From JAZPYZ01 sp045544455 (GTDB lineage Bacteria; Bacillota; Clostridia; Oscillospirales; Acutalibacteraceae), in NCBI GenBank assembly GCA_045544455.1, contig JAZPYZ010000014.1, forward strand, positions 1-64,000: a stretch of DNA of 64,000 nt, written 5' to 3'. Positions 1 to 8,404 of the stretch are shown here, in pieces. Numbering within the stretch: the stretch's first letter is position 1; each line of letters opens with the position of its first letter. The translations under genes and the position numbers were made by a program. The notes below the pieces were generated by a model, which worked only from the letters and a program-made list of their open reading frames with translations, ran no database searches and was not told the origin of the DNA.

Positions 1-1
1 G

Positions 2-1003
2 AACGACATGGCTACGATCCGACTTGTACTTAACCGTTTTTTGCAAACCGATATTGGTGAGATTCGCATTTTTTCCCGCGATGAGAAAAAGCAGGATGAT
101 ATGCGGCATGAATATCAAGCGAAATTTCCGGAAGTGGCCGAAAAAATCCGATTTTATATTGGGGACGTGCGGTGTATTGACTCGATCCGTCCGGCGATGG
201 TCGGGGTGGATTTTGTATTCCACGCCGCGGCGCTCAAACAAGTACCGTCTTGTGAATTCTTCCCGATGGAAGCGGTCAAAACCAATATCATCGGTACCGA
301 AAACGTGTTGACAGCGGCCATCGATGCCGGGGTGAAATCGGTCATTTGTCTGTCGACCGACAAAGCAGCCTATCCGGTCAACGCGATGGGTACCAGTAAA
401 GCGATGATGGAAAAGGTCATCGTGGCGAAATCGCGCACGATTGATCCGTCTAAAACCAAGATCTGCTGCACCCGATACGGCAACGTCATGTGTTCGCGCG
501 GTTCAGTTATTCCGCTTTGGATCGATCAGATCCGCAACCGGCAACCGATCACGTTGACCGATCCGACCATGACGCGGTTTATCATGTCGTTGGACGAAGC
601 GGTCGACCTGGTATTGTTCGCGTTCGAACATGGCGAAAGCGGCGATATTTTGGTACAAAAAGCACCGGCGTGTACCATCCAAACCCAGGCCGAAGCGGTG
701 TGTGAACTGTTTGGCGGCGATAAACACGATATCAAGGTGATCGGCATCCGTCACGGCGAAAAGATGTACGAGACGTTGCTCACCAACGAAGAATGTGCCC
801 ACGCCATTGATATGGGTGACTTTTACCGCGTGCCGTGCGACAAACGGCAACTCAACTACGATAAATATTTCAAACACGGCGATACCGAGCGTAACACGTT
901 GGCGGAATTCAATTCCAACAACACCGAACTGTTGAATGTGGAACAGGTGAAAGATAAGATCGCGGCTTTGGCGTACATTCAGGAAGAATTGGCGAAAGGC
1001 TGA
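2..1003 (+). CDS. capE: UDP-GlcNAc 4,6-dehydratase/5-epimerase (CapE/FlaA1 family), 5' end outside window
   Basis: First enzyme of UDP-N-acetyl-L-fucosamine synthesis: an NAD(P)-dependent short-chain dehydrogenase that dehydrates and epimerises UDP-GlcNAc in the cytoplasm. The reading frame is open to the left edge and the glycine-rich nucleotide-binding loop is missing, so the true start lies upstream; the ATG at base 8 is internal. Visible family signatures are EIRIFSRDEKKQDDMR, FYIGDVRD-like, HAAALKQVP and LSTDKA. The catalytic position reads M-x-x-x-K (MGTSK) instead of the usual YxxxK, which is characteristic of CapE. A CapF-type gene follows after 20 bases and a CapG-type gene lies two genes downstream, which strongly supports this pathway over a flagellin-glycosylation FlaA1 role. 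Confidence 0.88.
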   Translation, partial: NDMATIRLVLNRFLQTDIGEIRIFSRDEKKQDDMRHEYQAKFPEVAEKIRFYIGDVRCIDSIRPAMVGVDFVFHAAALKQVPSCEFFPMEAVKTNIIGTENVLTAAIDAGVKSVICLSTDKAAYPVNAMGTSKAMMEKVIVAKSRTIDPSKTKICCTRYGNVMCSRGSVIPLWIDQIRNRQPITLTDPTMTRFIMSLDEAVDLVLFAFEHGESGDILVQKAPACTIQTQAEAVCELFGGDKHDIKVIGIRHGEKMYETLLTNEECAHAIDMGDFYRVPCDKRQLNYDKYFKHGDTERNTLAEFNSNNTELLNVEQVKDKIAALAYIQEELAKG

Positions 1004-1023
1004 ACATAAAAGGGGTTAACGGA

Positions 1024-2223
1024 ATGAACGTTCTGGTCACCGGCGCGGCCGGTTTTGTAGGGAAAAATCTGGTGCAGGCACTGCAAAATATCCGTGACGG
1101 AAAAGATCGTACGCATCCGCACCTCACCATTGATGAGGTGTTTGCGTTTGATGTGGATAACACCGACGAGCAACTGACGGATTACTGCGGACAAGCCGAT
1201 TTTGTATTTCATTTAGCTGGTGTTAACCGGCCGCAAAACGCCGAAGAATTTATGCAAGGCAACTGCGATTTTGCCGGCAAACTGCTCAACGCCCTGAAAG
1301 CGTGCGGTAACACCTGCCCGGTTATGCTGTCGAGTTCGATCCAAGCGACTTTGGTTGGCCGGTATGCCGATGGTGCCTACGGCAAAAGCAAAAAAGCCGG
1401 GGAAGACCTGTTTTTCGAGTATGCGGCCGAGACCGGCGTGAACGTGCTGGTGTATCGGTTTCCCAACCTGTTCGGCAAATGGTGCCGTCCGAACTATAAC
1501 TCGGCGGTTGCGACCTTCTGTCACAACATTGCCAACGATCTGCCCATTCAGGTTAACGATCGCGCTACCGAACTCGAACTGTTGTATATCGACGATCTGA
1601 TCGATGAAATGGTCGCGGCGTTGAAAGGCGGCGAACATCGGTGTGAATTTGACGGTGTCAACACGGTATTAACGCCGACCGGCCGTTTTTGTGCCGCGCC
1701 GGTTACCCACCGAGTGACGTTAGGCGAGATCGTGGATTTGCTTTACACCTTCCGTGATCAACCGAACACGTTGGTGATGCCGGACATTCCGACCGGCTCG
1801 TTCGCGAAAAAACTGTATTCGACGTATCTGTCTTATTTGCCGAAAGACAAAGCGATATTTTCGCTCAACATGAACGTGGACGAGCGGGGCAGTTTTACCG
1901 AGCTGATCAAATCGGTCAACGTCGGACAGGTGAGCATCAATATTTCCAAACCGGGCATCACCAAAGGGCAACATTGGCATCACACCAAATGGGAATTCTT
2001 TATGGTGGTTTCGGGGCATGGATTGATCCAACAACGCAAAATCGGCACCGACGAGGTGTGGGATTTTGAAGTATCGGGCGATAAGATCCAAGCGGTCCAC
2101 ATGTTGCCCGGCTATACGCACAACATTATCAACCTGTCGGATTCGCAGGATTTGGTGACGGTTATGTGGGCGAACGAATCGTTTGATCCCAACAAACCAG
2201 ACACCTTCTTCGAACCGGTTTGA
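1024..2223 (+). CDS. capF: CapF-type bifunctional NAD(P)-dependent reductase with C-terminal cupin
   Basis: Second step of UDP-L-FucNAc synthesis, reducing the 4-keto-6-deoxy intermediate made by CapE. The N-terminal Rossmann SDR domain (about residues 1-260) begins MNVLVTGAAGFVGKN and has a YxxxK motif (YGKSK). The C-terminal about 110 residues form a cupin with a metal-binding look (GQHWHHTKWEFF, HMLPGYTHNI), the two-domain architecture described for Staphylococcus CapF. At 399 residues it is somewhat longer than the roughly 370 expected, with extra sequence between the two domains. The start is supported by AAAAGGGG about 8 bases upstream. It is in one operon with the capE-like gene. Confidence 0.87.
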   Translation: MNVLVTGAAGFVGKNLVQALQNIRDGKDRTHPHLTIDEVFAFDVDNTDEQLTDYCGQADFVFHLAGVNRPQNAEEFMQGNCDFAGKLLNALKACGNTCPVMLSSSIQATLVGRYADGAYGKSKKAGEDLFFEYAAETGVNVLVYRFPNLFGKWCRPNYNSAVATFCHNIANDLPIQVNDRATELELLYIDDLIDEMVAALKGGEHRCEFDGVNTVLTPTGRFCAAPVTHRVTLGEIVDLLYTFRDQPNTLVMPDIPTGSFAKKLYSTYLSYLPKDKAIFSLNMNVDERGSFTELIKSVNVGQVSINISKPGITKGQHWHHTKWEFFMVVSGHGLIQQRKIGTDEVWDFEVSGDKIQAVHMLPGYTHNIINLSDSQDLVTVMWANESFDPNKPDTFFEPV

Positions 2224-2261
2224 TGACACCGGTTTAGCATGTTAAGAAAAGGGGGATGACC

Positions 2262-3464
2262 ATGACGGATGAACAAACCATATTGTTATCGTTGCTTCGT
2301 GCACAGATGACCGGTACCGTGGCGACGTTGCCGTCGGCGGTTGTCCCGGATTGGCAGGCGGTCATGGAGGAAGCGGTGCATCAAACGGTGGCGTTGACGG
2401 CGTTTGACGCGGCATCCAAAGCAACCGTTTTGCCGCAAGATATTAAAACGACGTGGCAACAAAAAGCGTTTATCACGCTGGCCAATAACAGTCGACTCAA
2501 CACGGCACAAACCGCTTTGGTTCATTTGCTTGAACAAGAACAGATTTCCTACGTAATCATTAAAGGGACGGTGTCGGCGTATTATTATGCTACGCCGGAA
2601 CTGCGCACCTTCGGAGACGTTGACTTTTTCATCGAACCGGATATGATCGACACGGTTTGTGCCTTGTTGGAAACGCATGGATACACGAAACGAGAGAGCG
2701 ATCATTCCTGTCACGTCGCGTTTGAAAAAGGCAACGTCGGATTTGAAATGCACTTTGCGTTTACCGGCATGGAGGATGCCAAAGTCGGACCGGCCATTCG
2801 GTCGTATTTAGCCGATATGATGCGGTATCCGAAACGATTGGAATCGTTTGACAGCGGGGTTACCCCGTTTTTGGCCCCCTCACACGATCGACACGGATTG
2901 CTGATGTTGTTACACATGCAACAACACCTCCTCAACGAGGGGATCGGTTTGCGGCATTTGTGCGACTGGGCGGCGTTCGTCAACCGCACCGCCGACAAAC
3001 CGTTTTGGCAAGAGCGGTTTTTACCGTTTTTGGAATCGGTGGGATTGTGTGTGTTTGCTGCCGTTATGACCAAACTTTGCCATTTGTATTTTGGAACGGC
3101 TTGTCCGGCGTGGGCGGCCGACGTTTCCGAGGATTTATGCCGCGATCTCATGCAGGATATGCTCGATGGCGGCAACTTCGGACGCAAGGATAAACGGCGC
3201 ATTTTCAGCGGGTGGATGATCTCGCAACGAAACGGTGGTTCGATCCGCAGTTTGTGGAACACGCTACATCGGTCAACGGCAGACGTATACCCGATCGTTC
3301 GCAAAATGCGGGTATTACACCCGATTCTCGATGCGTGGCGCACCTGCCGATACATGGTGTTGATGTTACGCAAAAAACGGCCGACGTTTGACGTGGTCGC
3401 ACCGCAGGTCGCTCAACGGAAAAATCTATATGCATCGTTGCATGTATTTGAAACAAAGGAATGA
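2262..3464 (+). CDS. Nucleotidyltransferase-fold family protein (NTP_transf_5-like), unknown substrate
   Basis: About 400 residues resembling the 'uncharacterised nucleotidyltransferase' family often found in polysaccharide and peptide-modification clusters. The core motif is visible near residues 105-120: IKGTVSAYYY, then RTFGDVDFFI, with the paired acidic residues (DVD) expected for metal-dependent nucleotidyl transfer. Several His-rich segments follow (HLLNEGIGLRHLCDW). I chose the ATG at 2262 because AAAAGGGGG (2247-2255) sits 6 bases before it; the in-frame ATG at 2256 is too close to that site. Its stop overlaps the ATG at 3461, so it is tightly linked to the downstream epimerase. The substrate is unknown; it may modify a sugar or lipid intermediate of the same glycan. 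Confidence 0.65.
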   Translation: MTDEQTILLSLLRAQMTGTVATLPSAVVPDWQAVMEEAVHQTVALTAFDAASKATVLPQDIKTTWQQKAFITLANNSRLNTAQTALVHLLEQEQISYVIIKGTVSAYYYATPELRTFGDVDFFIEPDMIDTVCALLETHGYTKRESDHSCHVAFEKGNVGFEMHFAFTGMEDAKVGPAIRSYLADMMRYPKRLESFDSGVTPFLAPSHDRHGLLMLLHMQQHLLNEGIGLRHLCDWAAFVNRTADKPFWQERFLPFLESVGLCVFAAVMTKLCHLYFGTACPAWAADVSEDLCRDLMQDMLDGGNFGRKDKRRIFSGWMISQRNGGSIRSLWNTLHRSTADVYPIVRKMRVLHPILDAWRTCRYMVLMLRKKRPTFDVVAPQVAQRKNLYASLHVFETKE

Positions 3465-3469
3465 TAGAG

Positions 3470-4648
3470 ATGAAACTGGATTACACGGATGTTCAATTTC
3501 GAAATGACGGCAAACTGAAATTGTTGATTATCGTCGGTACCCGTCCGGAAATTATTCGGTTGGCGGCGGTGATTCAAAAATGTCGCCGGTATTTCGACTG
3601 CCTGTTGGCGCACACCGGCCAAAACTACGACTATAACCTCAACGGGGTATTTTTCCACGATTTATCGTTGGATGATCCGGATGTGTATATGGACGCGGTG
3701 GGCGACGACTTGGGTGCTACGGTCGGCAACATCATCAATTGTTCATACAAGTTGATGAACCAAATCAAACCCGATGCGTTGTTGATCCTCGGCGATACCA
3801 ATTCCTGCCTGTCGGCGATCGCGGCTAAACGGCTACATATCCCGATCTTCCACATGGAAGCCGGTAACCGTTGCAAGGACGAGTGTCTGCCGGAAGAAAC
3901 CAACCGTCGGATCGTGGACATCATTTCGGACGTCAACCTGGCCTATTCCGAACACGCCCGCCGTTATCTGCACGAATGCGGATTGCCGAAAGAGCGCACC
4001 TACGTCACCGGTTCCCCGATGGCGGAAGTGTTACATGCCAATCTGCCGCAGATCGAAGCGAGTAACATCCTCGATAAACTCGGCTTGCAATCCAAACGGT
4101 ACATTTTGTTGTCGGCACACCGTGAAGAGAACATCGACACCGAAGCCAATTTCACCTCGTTGTTTACCGCCATCAACAAAATGGCCGAAACCTACGATAT
4201 GCCGATCTTGTATTCCTGTCATCCGCGCAGTAAAAAGCGGCTCGAAGCGAGTGGTTTTAAACTGGACAAACGGGTGATCCAGCACGAACCGTTGGGGTTC
4301 CACGACTACAACCACCTGCAGATGAATGCGTTTGCCGTGGTGTCGGATAGCGGTACGTTGCCGGAAGAAAGTTCGTTCTTTACCTCGATCGGTCGTCCGT
4401 TCCCGGCGGTATGTATCCGCACCTCGACCGAACGGCCGGAAGCATTGGATAAAGCGTGCTTTGTGTTGGCCGGTATTGACGAACATTCCTTACTGCAAGC
4501 GGTAGATACCGCCGTTAGTATGAACCAAAACGGCGATCACGGTATTCCGGTTCCCACTTACGTGGAAGAAAACGTCTCCACGAAAGTGGTCAAACTCATT
4601 CAGTCGTACACCGGTGTGGTGGATAAAATGGTCTGGCGCAAATTTTAA
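3470..4648 (+). CDS. capG: UDP-N-acetylglucosamine 2-epimerase family (CapG-like)
   Basis: Non-hydrolysing UDP-HexNAc 2-epimerase fold (GT-B). In the Cap pathway this enzyme makes UDP-N-acetyl-L-fucosamine from the L-talo isomer. Signatures are GTRPEIIR near the N-terminus, THTGQNYD-like (AHTGQNYDYN), LGDTNSCLSA, HMEAGNRC and, late in the protein, SDSGTLPEESSF. AAAGGA at 3455-3460 directly abuts an ATG at 3461 but is 9 bases from the ATG at 3470, so 3470 is the preferred start (392 residues). With the two upstream SDR enzymes it completes the three-step UDP-L-FucNAc route. The operon ends at the hairpin at 4659. Confidence 0.85.
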   Translation: MKLDYTDVQFRNDGKLKLLIIVGTRPEIIRLAAVIQKCRRYFDCLLAHTGQNYDYNLNGVFFHDLSLDDPDVYMDAVGDDLGATVGNIINCSYKLMNQIKPDALLILGDTNSCLSAIAAKRLHIPIFHMEAGNRCKDECLPEETNRRIVDIISDVNLAYSEHARRYLHECGLPKERTYVTGSPMAEVLHANLPQIEASNILDKLGLQSKRYILLSAHREENIDTEANFTSLFTAINKMAETYDMPILYSCHPRSKKRLEASGFKLDKRVIQHEPLGFHDYNHLQMNAFAVVSDSGTLPEESSFFTSIGRPFPAVCIRTSTERPEALDKACFVLAGIDEHSLLQAVDTAVSMNQNGDHGIPVPTYVEENVSTKVVKLIQSYTGVVDKMVWRKF

Positions 4649-4658
4649 AAACAAAAAA

Positions 4659-4692
4659 GCCACCGCCATGTTAAACATGGCGGTGGCTTTTT
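4659..4692. terminator. Bidirectional rho-independent terminator
   Basis: A 13-bp perfect inverted repeat (4659-4671 and 4675-4687) with a 3-base loop, flanked by an A-run on the left and a T-run on the right. It separates convergent genes: the capsule operon from the left and the SH3 lipoprotein gene from the right. Confidence 0.93.
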
Positions 4693-4702
4693 TTATGTTT
4701 GG

Positions 4703-5107
4703 TTATTCAGCCACATCGGTCGGTGCGGCGTCGGTTGACGTTTCTTCGACCGGTTCGGTAAACGATACGTGTTGTGCGCTGATATAACCGAGGGTATCGG
4801 ACGTGAATTGGATCTGCAACCAATCCCCGTTGCGTTCCAGCGCTGTCCACTTATCGCCTTTGACGGTGCCACCGAGCGACTCGTGTTGCACGCCCGGGCC
4901 CGAACGCACACGCATCGAATCCGCCGTCACCCAAACGGTTACCGGATATGCGATTTTAGATTCTGACTTCGGTTTGGAAGCGGTGGTGGACGCCGTGGTT
5001 TTGGTGGTTTCGCCGCTATCTCCTTGTTTCGATACGGCGCATCCGCACAACGCGACCAGCAAACATCCGATCAGCATCCAAACACCCAAACGATGAAGTT
5101 GTTTCAT
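4703..5107 (-). CDS. SH3-domain lipoprotein
   Basis: A 134-residue secreted lipoprotein. A hydrophobic signal peptide ends in a lipobox-like LCGC around residues 20-23. A Ser/Thr-rich linker (residues 30-50) follows, then a bacterial SH3 domain (about residues 55-115, core DSMRVRSGPGVQHESLG, GDWLQIQF, GYISAQHV). Such domains bind cell-wall peptidoglycan or stem peptides, so it is probably anchored in the membrane outer face facing the wall. There is no catalytic domain. It is monocistronic, with a divergent promoter towards the Rnf-like cluster. Confidence 0.8.
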   Translation of the reverse strand: MKQLHRLGVWMLIGCLLVALCGCAVSKQGDSGETTKTTASTTASKPKSESKIAYPVTVWVTADSMRVRSGPGVQHESLGGTVKGDKWTALERNGDWLQIQFTSDTLGYISAQHVSFTEPVEETSTDAAPTDVAE

Positions 5108-5163
5108 ATCGTATAACCGCCTTTCGATTTTCCTCTATCGTTTTGCTGAGAAACTCTGCGTAT

Positions 5164-5193
5164 ATCATACCACAAACCGACGTATAATAACAA
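5164..5193 (-). promoter_or_regulatory. Candidate promoter of the SH3 lipoprotein gene
   Basis: On the minus strand TTGTTA (5188-5193) and TATGAT (5164-5169) are separated by 18 bases. A plus-strand TATAAT at 5183-5188 could serve the Rnf-like operon, but I see no good -35 box for it. Confidence 0.45.
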
Positions 5194-5234
5194 CGGTTTT
5201 TGAAAAAATGTTCATTTTTTAGGGGGAAAATAGC

Positions 5235-6524
5235 ATGATGGCGCATTTTCACGGCGGTCTTTCGTTCGGGGAACGGATAGACGGCAAACACAAAAGCCAT
5301 CTGGCCCCGATTCAAGATTTCGAACCGTCTTGTGTGATTTTACCGATGGAATCGCCGTTTAGCGGGTCGATTCACCCGATCGTTTCGGTGGGACAACGAG
5401 TACTGGCAGGACAGGCGATCGGCCGGCCGGAATCCCCTGACGGCATATGGATCCACACCGGTGTTTCGGGCACGGTTCGTGAGATAGCACCGTATCCCAC
5501 CGCGACCGGCACGCCGGTTTGCGTAACGATTGAAAACGACGGTCAAAATGAGCAAGCGCCACCGCTTGAAGTGGGATCGACTATGTTCGATACCATCAAC
5601 CGTGCCGGCGTGATCGGGATGGGCGGTGCCGGATTTCCCACGGCGCGAAAATATCAAACCGATGCCGCTATTCATACGGTACTGATCAACGGGTGTGAAT
5701 GCGAACCGTACCTCGCGTGTGATTGCCGATTGATGTGGCAATACCCCGAACGGGTGATCGCTGGTGCATCCCAATTAGCCAAATCGGTCGGCGCGACGGC
5801 CATCGTGTGCGTCGAAGATAACAAGACGGATGCCGTCAAACGGCTAAAACAAGAGACACATGATGGGAACGTGACGGTTCGGGTGTTGCCAACCCGGTAT
5901 CCGCAAGGCGGCGAACGACAGTTGATCGAAGCGGTCACCGGCTATCAGGTGCCGCGCGGCGGTTTGCCGGCGGATGTCGGTGTATTGGTGTCGAACGTGG
6001 CCACGGCCGCTGCGGTAGCGGATGCCATGCTTGGGAAACCGGTGACACATCGCCTGATTACCGTGGGTGGCGTGGAGTTGGAGCCGGTCAATTTACGGGT
6101 GCCGATCGGCACGCCGGTCCACGAACTTATCAACCGGTACCTGCCTTTGCCGGAAACGGTTCGCGACGATGCCCAGGTTACGGTATTGGGCGGCCCGATG
6201 ACCGGCCTGTTGTTAACAGATCGACGAATTCCGGTTACGAAAACTACACAAGGGTTGGTGGTGGTATCGCCGACCACGCGTGACGAGACGCCGTGTATTC
6301 GGTGCGGTGGTTGTGTACGGGTATGTCCGGCTTCTTTGATGCCGTTTGCGATCGACGATGCGGAACGCCACGGTCAAATCGATCGTTGTGTGACGTTAAA
6401 GGCGGACCAATGCATCGCGTGTCGGTGTTGTTCCTATATCTGTCCGGCCAAACGCGATTTGGCGATTCATACCATGGCGGCTCGGTTCGCCGTACAACGA
6501 CACGTGAAAGGAGATCACCGATGA
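5235..6524 (+). CDS. rnfC: RnfC-like electron transport complex subunit
   Basis: Peripheral NADH-oxidising subunit of the Rnf complex, carrying FMN and two [4Fe-4S] clusters on the cytoplasmic face. It begins with the Rnf-type barrel-sandwich region (FHGGLSFGERIDGKHK), followed by the FMN/NADH-binding GMGGAGFPTARKY and INGCECEPYLACD segments. Two ferredoxin motifs close the protein: CIRCGGCVRVCP and CIACRCCSYICP. At 429 residues it is full length. The start at 5235 has AGGGGG 8 bases upstream; an ATG one codon later is also possible. It overlaps rnfD by 4 bases. All expected cofactor residues appear intact, unlike the last gene of this cluster. Confidence 0.9.
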   Translation: MMAHFHGGLSFGERIDGKHKSHLAPIQDFEPSCVILPMESPFSGSIHPIVSVGQRVLAGQAIGRPESPDGIWIHTGVSGTVREIAPYPTATGTPVCVTIENDGQNEQAPPLEVGSTMFDTINRAGVIGMGGAGFPTARKYQTDAAIHTVLINGCECEPYLACDCRLMWQYPERVIAGASQLAKSVGATAIVCVEDNKTDAVKRLKQETHDGNVTVRVLPTRYPQGGERQLIEAVTGYQVPRGGLPADVGVLVSNVATAAAVADAMLGKPVTHRLITVGGVELEPVNLRVPIGTPVHELINRYLPLPETVRDDAQVTVLGGPMTGLLLTDRRIPVTKTTQGLVVVSPTTRDETPCIRCGGCVRVCPASLMPFAIDDAERHGQIDRCVTLKADQCIACRCCSYICPAKRDLAIHTMAARFAVQRHVKGDHR

Positions 6525-7450
6525 CCGCACAACCGAACGCTCCGTATATTCGGGCATTCCATACCACTGAAAGCGTGATGAGAACGGTATGTTTGGCCGC
6601 GGTACCGCTGATAATATCAGCCATTTGGCGATTTGGTATCGAGGCGGTATGGGTATTGCTGACGGCTACCGTTACGTGTAGTGTGACCGATATGGTTTGC
6701 CGCGCCCTTCGTGTGGGGGAGTTTCGGCTTGGCGACGGCAGCGAAATTGTAACGGCGATCTTGTTAGCGCTTTCTTTGCCTTCCCATATGCCGTTATGGG
6801 CAGTGGCGTTGAGCGGGGTGTTTGCCATCGGCGTGGTGAAAGAATGGTTCGGCGGGATTGGGCGCAATCTGTTCAATCCGGCTATGGCCGCACGCGCCTT
6901 TCTCACGGTGGTGTTTCCGGCGACGCTTCGCGACTATACTTTGCCCGATGCGGTGACCACCGCTACGCCGTTGGAAATTGGCGGTGACCGGTTATCCATG
7001 TTGTTCGGACAGGAAAACGGCAGTATCGGCGAAACGTCGGCGCTGTTGATCTTGTTCGGTGGTGCGATTCTTTTGACAAGTGGGGTGGTCAAGTGGCGCG
7101 TGCCGGTTTGCGGATTTGTAGGATTTATACTCACGGTTTGGGTGTTTGGAGGAGACATACCGTTTACCGGCGCCGTGATCGAACAATTGCTTTCGGGCGG
7201 CTTTTTGTTCGCGTTGTTTTTTATGATCACCGATTACACCACCAAACCCGTCACTCCTTGGGGTGAAGGGATCTACGCGGCGTTGTTCGGAATATTAACG
7301 GCAATATTGCGGTTATACGGGCGGTATCCGGAAGGGGCTTGTTTTGCGATTCTAACGGTTAACGTATTGACACCGTTAATCGAATATATCACCACTCCGC
7401 GGGTATACGGCACACGAAAACGATACGGGGAAAGAAGGATGAGATCATAA
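6521..7450 (+). CDS. rnfD: RnfD-like membrane flavoprotein
   Basis: Integral membrane subunit (309 residues, 8-9 hydrophobic helices) that carries covalent FMN in Rnf/NQR complexes. Family signatures include DGSEIVTAILLALSLP, GGIGRNLFNPAMAARAFL, GETSALLILFGG, FFMITDYTTKPVTP and YPEGACFAIL. The flavin-attachment motif normally reads S/T-G-A-T; here it is DAVTTATPL, so the acceptor Thr is present but the Gly is replaced by Thr. The ATG at 6521 overlaps the rnfC stop by 4 bases and has GAAAGGAG upstream; the open frame extends further left, but only inside rnfC. Confidence 0.88.
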   Translation: MTAQPNAPYIRAFHTTESVMRTVCLAAVPLIISAIWRFGIEAVWVLLTATVTCSVTDMVCRALRVGEFRLGDGSEIVTAILLALSLPSHMPLWAVALSGVFAIGVVKEWFGGIGRNLFNPAMAARAFLTVVFPATLRDYTLPDAVTTATPLEIGGDRLSMLFGQENGSIGETSALLILFGGAILLTSGVVKWRVPVCGFVGFILTVWVFGGDIPFTGAVIEQLLSGGFLFALFFMITDYTTKPVTPWGEGIYAALFGILTAILRLYGRYPEGACFAILTVNVLTPLIEYITTPRVYGTRKRYGERRMRS

Positions 7451-8400
7451 TGAAACCAAACGGTTGGAAAACGTTGATAGCTTTTGTGGTGGTCGGGGCG
7501 ATCTCGGCCGGATTGCTTTGGGGGATGGATCGCATTACCGATCGGTTGATTACCTCGCAACAAAGTGAACAAGCGGCCGATACCTTTTCGGAGTTGTTCG
7601 CCGCCGCTACCCGGTACGAACCGATCGACACGACGAACAACGAAGTTGACGCGGCGTATCGCGTATTTAAAGACGATTCGGTAATGGGGTATGCCGTTAC
7701 GGTGACGGTTCCGGGATACGGTGGTGACCTGCAGGTACACGTGGGATTGAATGCCGGCGGCACCCAGTTTCGCGGTATTCGGATCGGGCAACACCAAGAA
7801 TCGGAAGGGTACGGCGCCAAGATTGCCAAATCCGCGTTTTACGGCCAGTTTACCGGTGTGGCCGCGCCGGTCGCAGTGGGTGGTTATACCGGTATCGACG
7901 TGACGTCCGGCGAGGCGGTATCGTATCAAGACGGCACCTATACGGCGCGACAAGCAACCTATACCAACGAATGGCGCGCGTTTGTGACCGTCACCATCGA
8001 AAAGGGAGCGATCACGCAGGTGAACTGGGATGCCGATAACGAAACCGGTGATCGCACCAAAAAACAACTGTCGCAAGACGGGGAGTATGTCATGACCGAA
8101 ACCGGTCCGAAATGGCATGAGCAAGCCTATATCATGGAACAGGCGTTGATCCAAACGCAGGATCCGTCAGCCTTAATAGTGGATGCCAATACCGGTTTGA
8201 CCGATGCGTATACCGGTGTATCCATTAAGGTCAATGAGTTTGTGCAACTCGCCGCCGAAGCGTTACAACAAGCGATAGAGGCTTCCGAATCGGAAGCCTC
8301 GGCGGCGATAGACGGGGTATCGGGTGCGACGGTATCCTCCAAGGCGGCGGTCAAAGCGGCTAACACCGCCTATCGGTTTGTGTTGGAACTGGTGGGGTAA
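7450..8400 (+). CDS. rnfG: RnfG-like FMN-binding protein with an internal extra domain
   Basis: Membrane-anchored (one helix, about residues 9-26), otherwise extracytoplasmic flavoprotein. The first FMN_bind-like region (about residues 75-160) has the RnfG signature GIRIGQHQESEGYGAKI. The covalent-FMN motif DGVSGATVSS sits at the extreme C-terminus (about residues 290-300). Between them lies an additional segment of roughly 110 residues (from about 155 to 275; YTARQATYTNEWRAFVTV, ITQVNWDADNETGD, DAYTGVSIKVNEFV). It resembles FMN-binding lipoprotein repeats but has DAYTGVSI in place of the S/TGAT attachment motif. At 316 residues the protein is much longer than the usual about 200. It overlaps the rnfD stop by one base. 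Confidence 0.83.
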   Translation: MKPNGWKTLIAFVVVGAISAGLLWGMDRITDRLITSQQSEQAADTFSELFAAATRYEPIDTTNNEVDAAYRVFKDDSVMGYAVTVTVPGYGGDLQVHVGLNAGGTQFRGIRIGQHQESEGYGAKIAKSAFYGQFTGVAAPVAVGGYTGIDVTSGEAVSYQDGTYTARQATYTNEWRAFVTVTIEKGAITQVNWDADNETGDRTKKQLSQDGEYVMTETGPKWHEQAYIMEQALIQTQDPSALIVDANTGLTDAYTGVSIKVNEFVQLAAEALQQAIEASESEASAAIDGVSGATVSSKAAVKAANTAYRFVLELVG

Positions 8401-8404
8401 CGGT

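Noticed and set aside
7273..8154. Minus-strand open frame of about 293 codons opposite rnfD/rnfG
   Set aside because: Composition is Arg/His-rich and without domain signatures, as expected for antisense of these genes.
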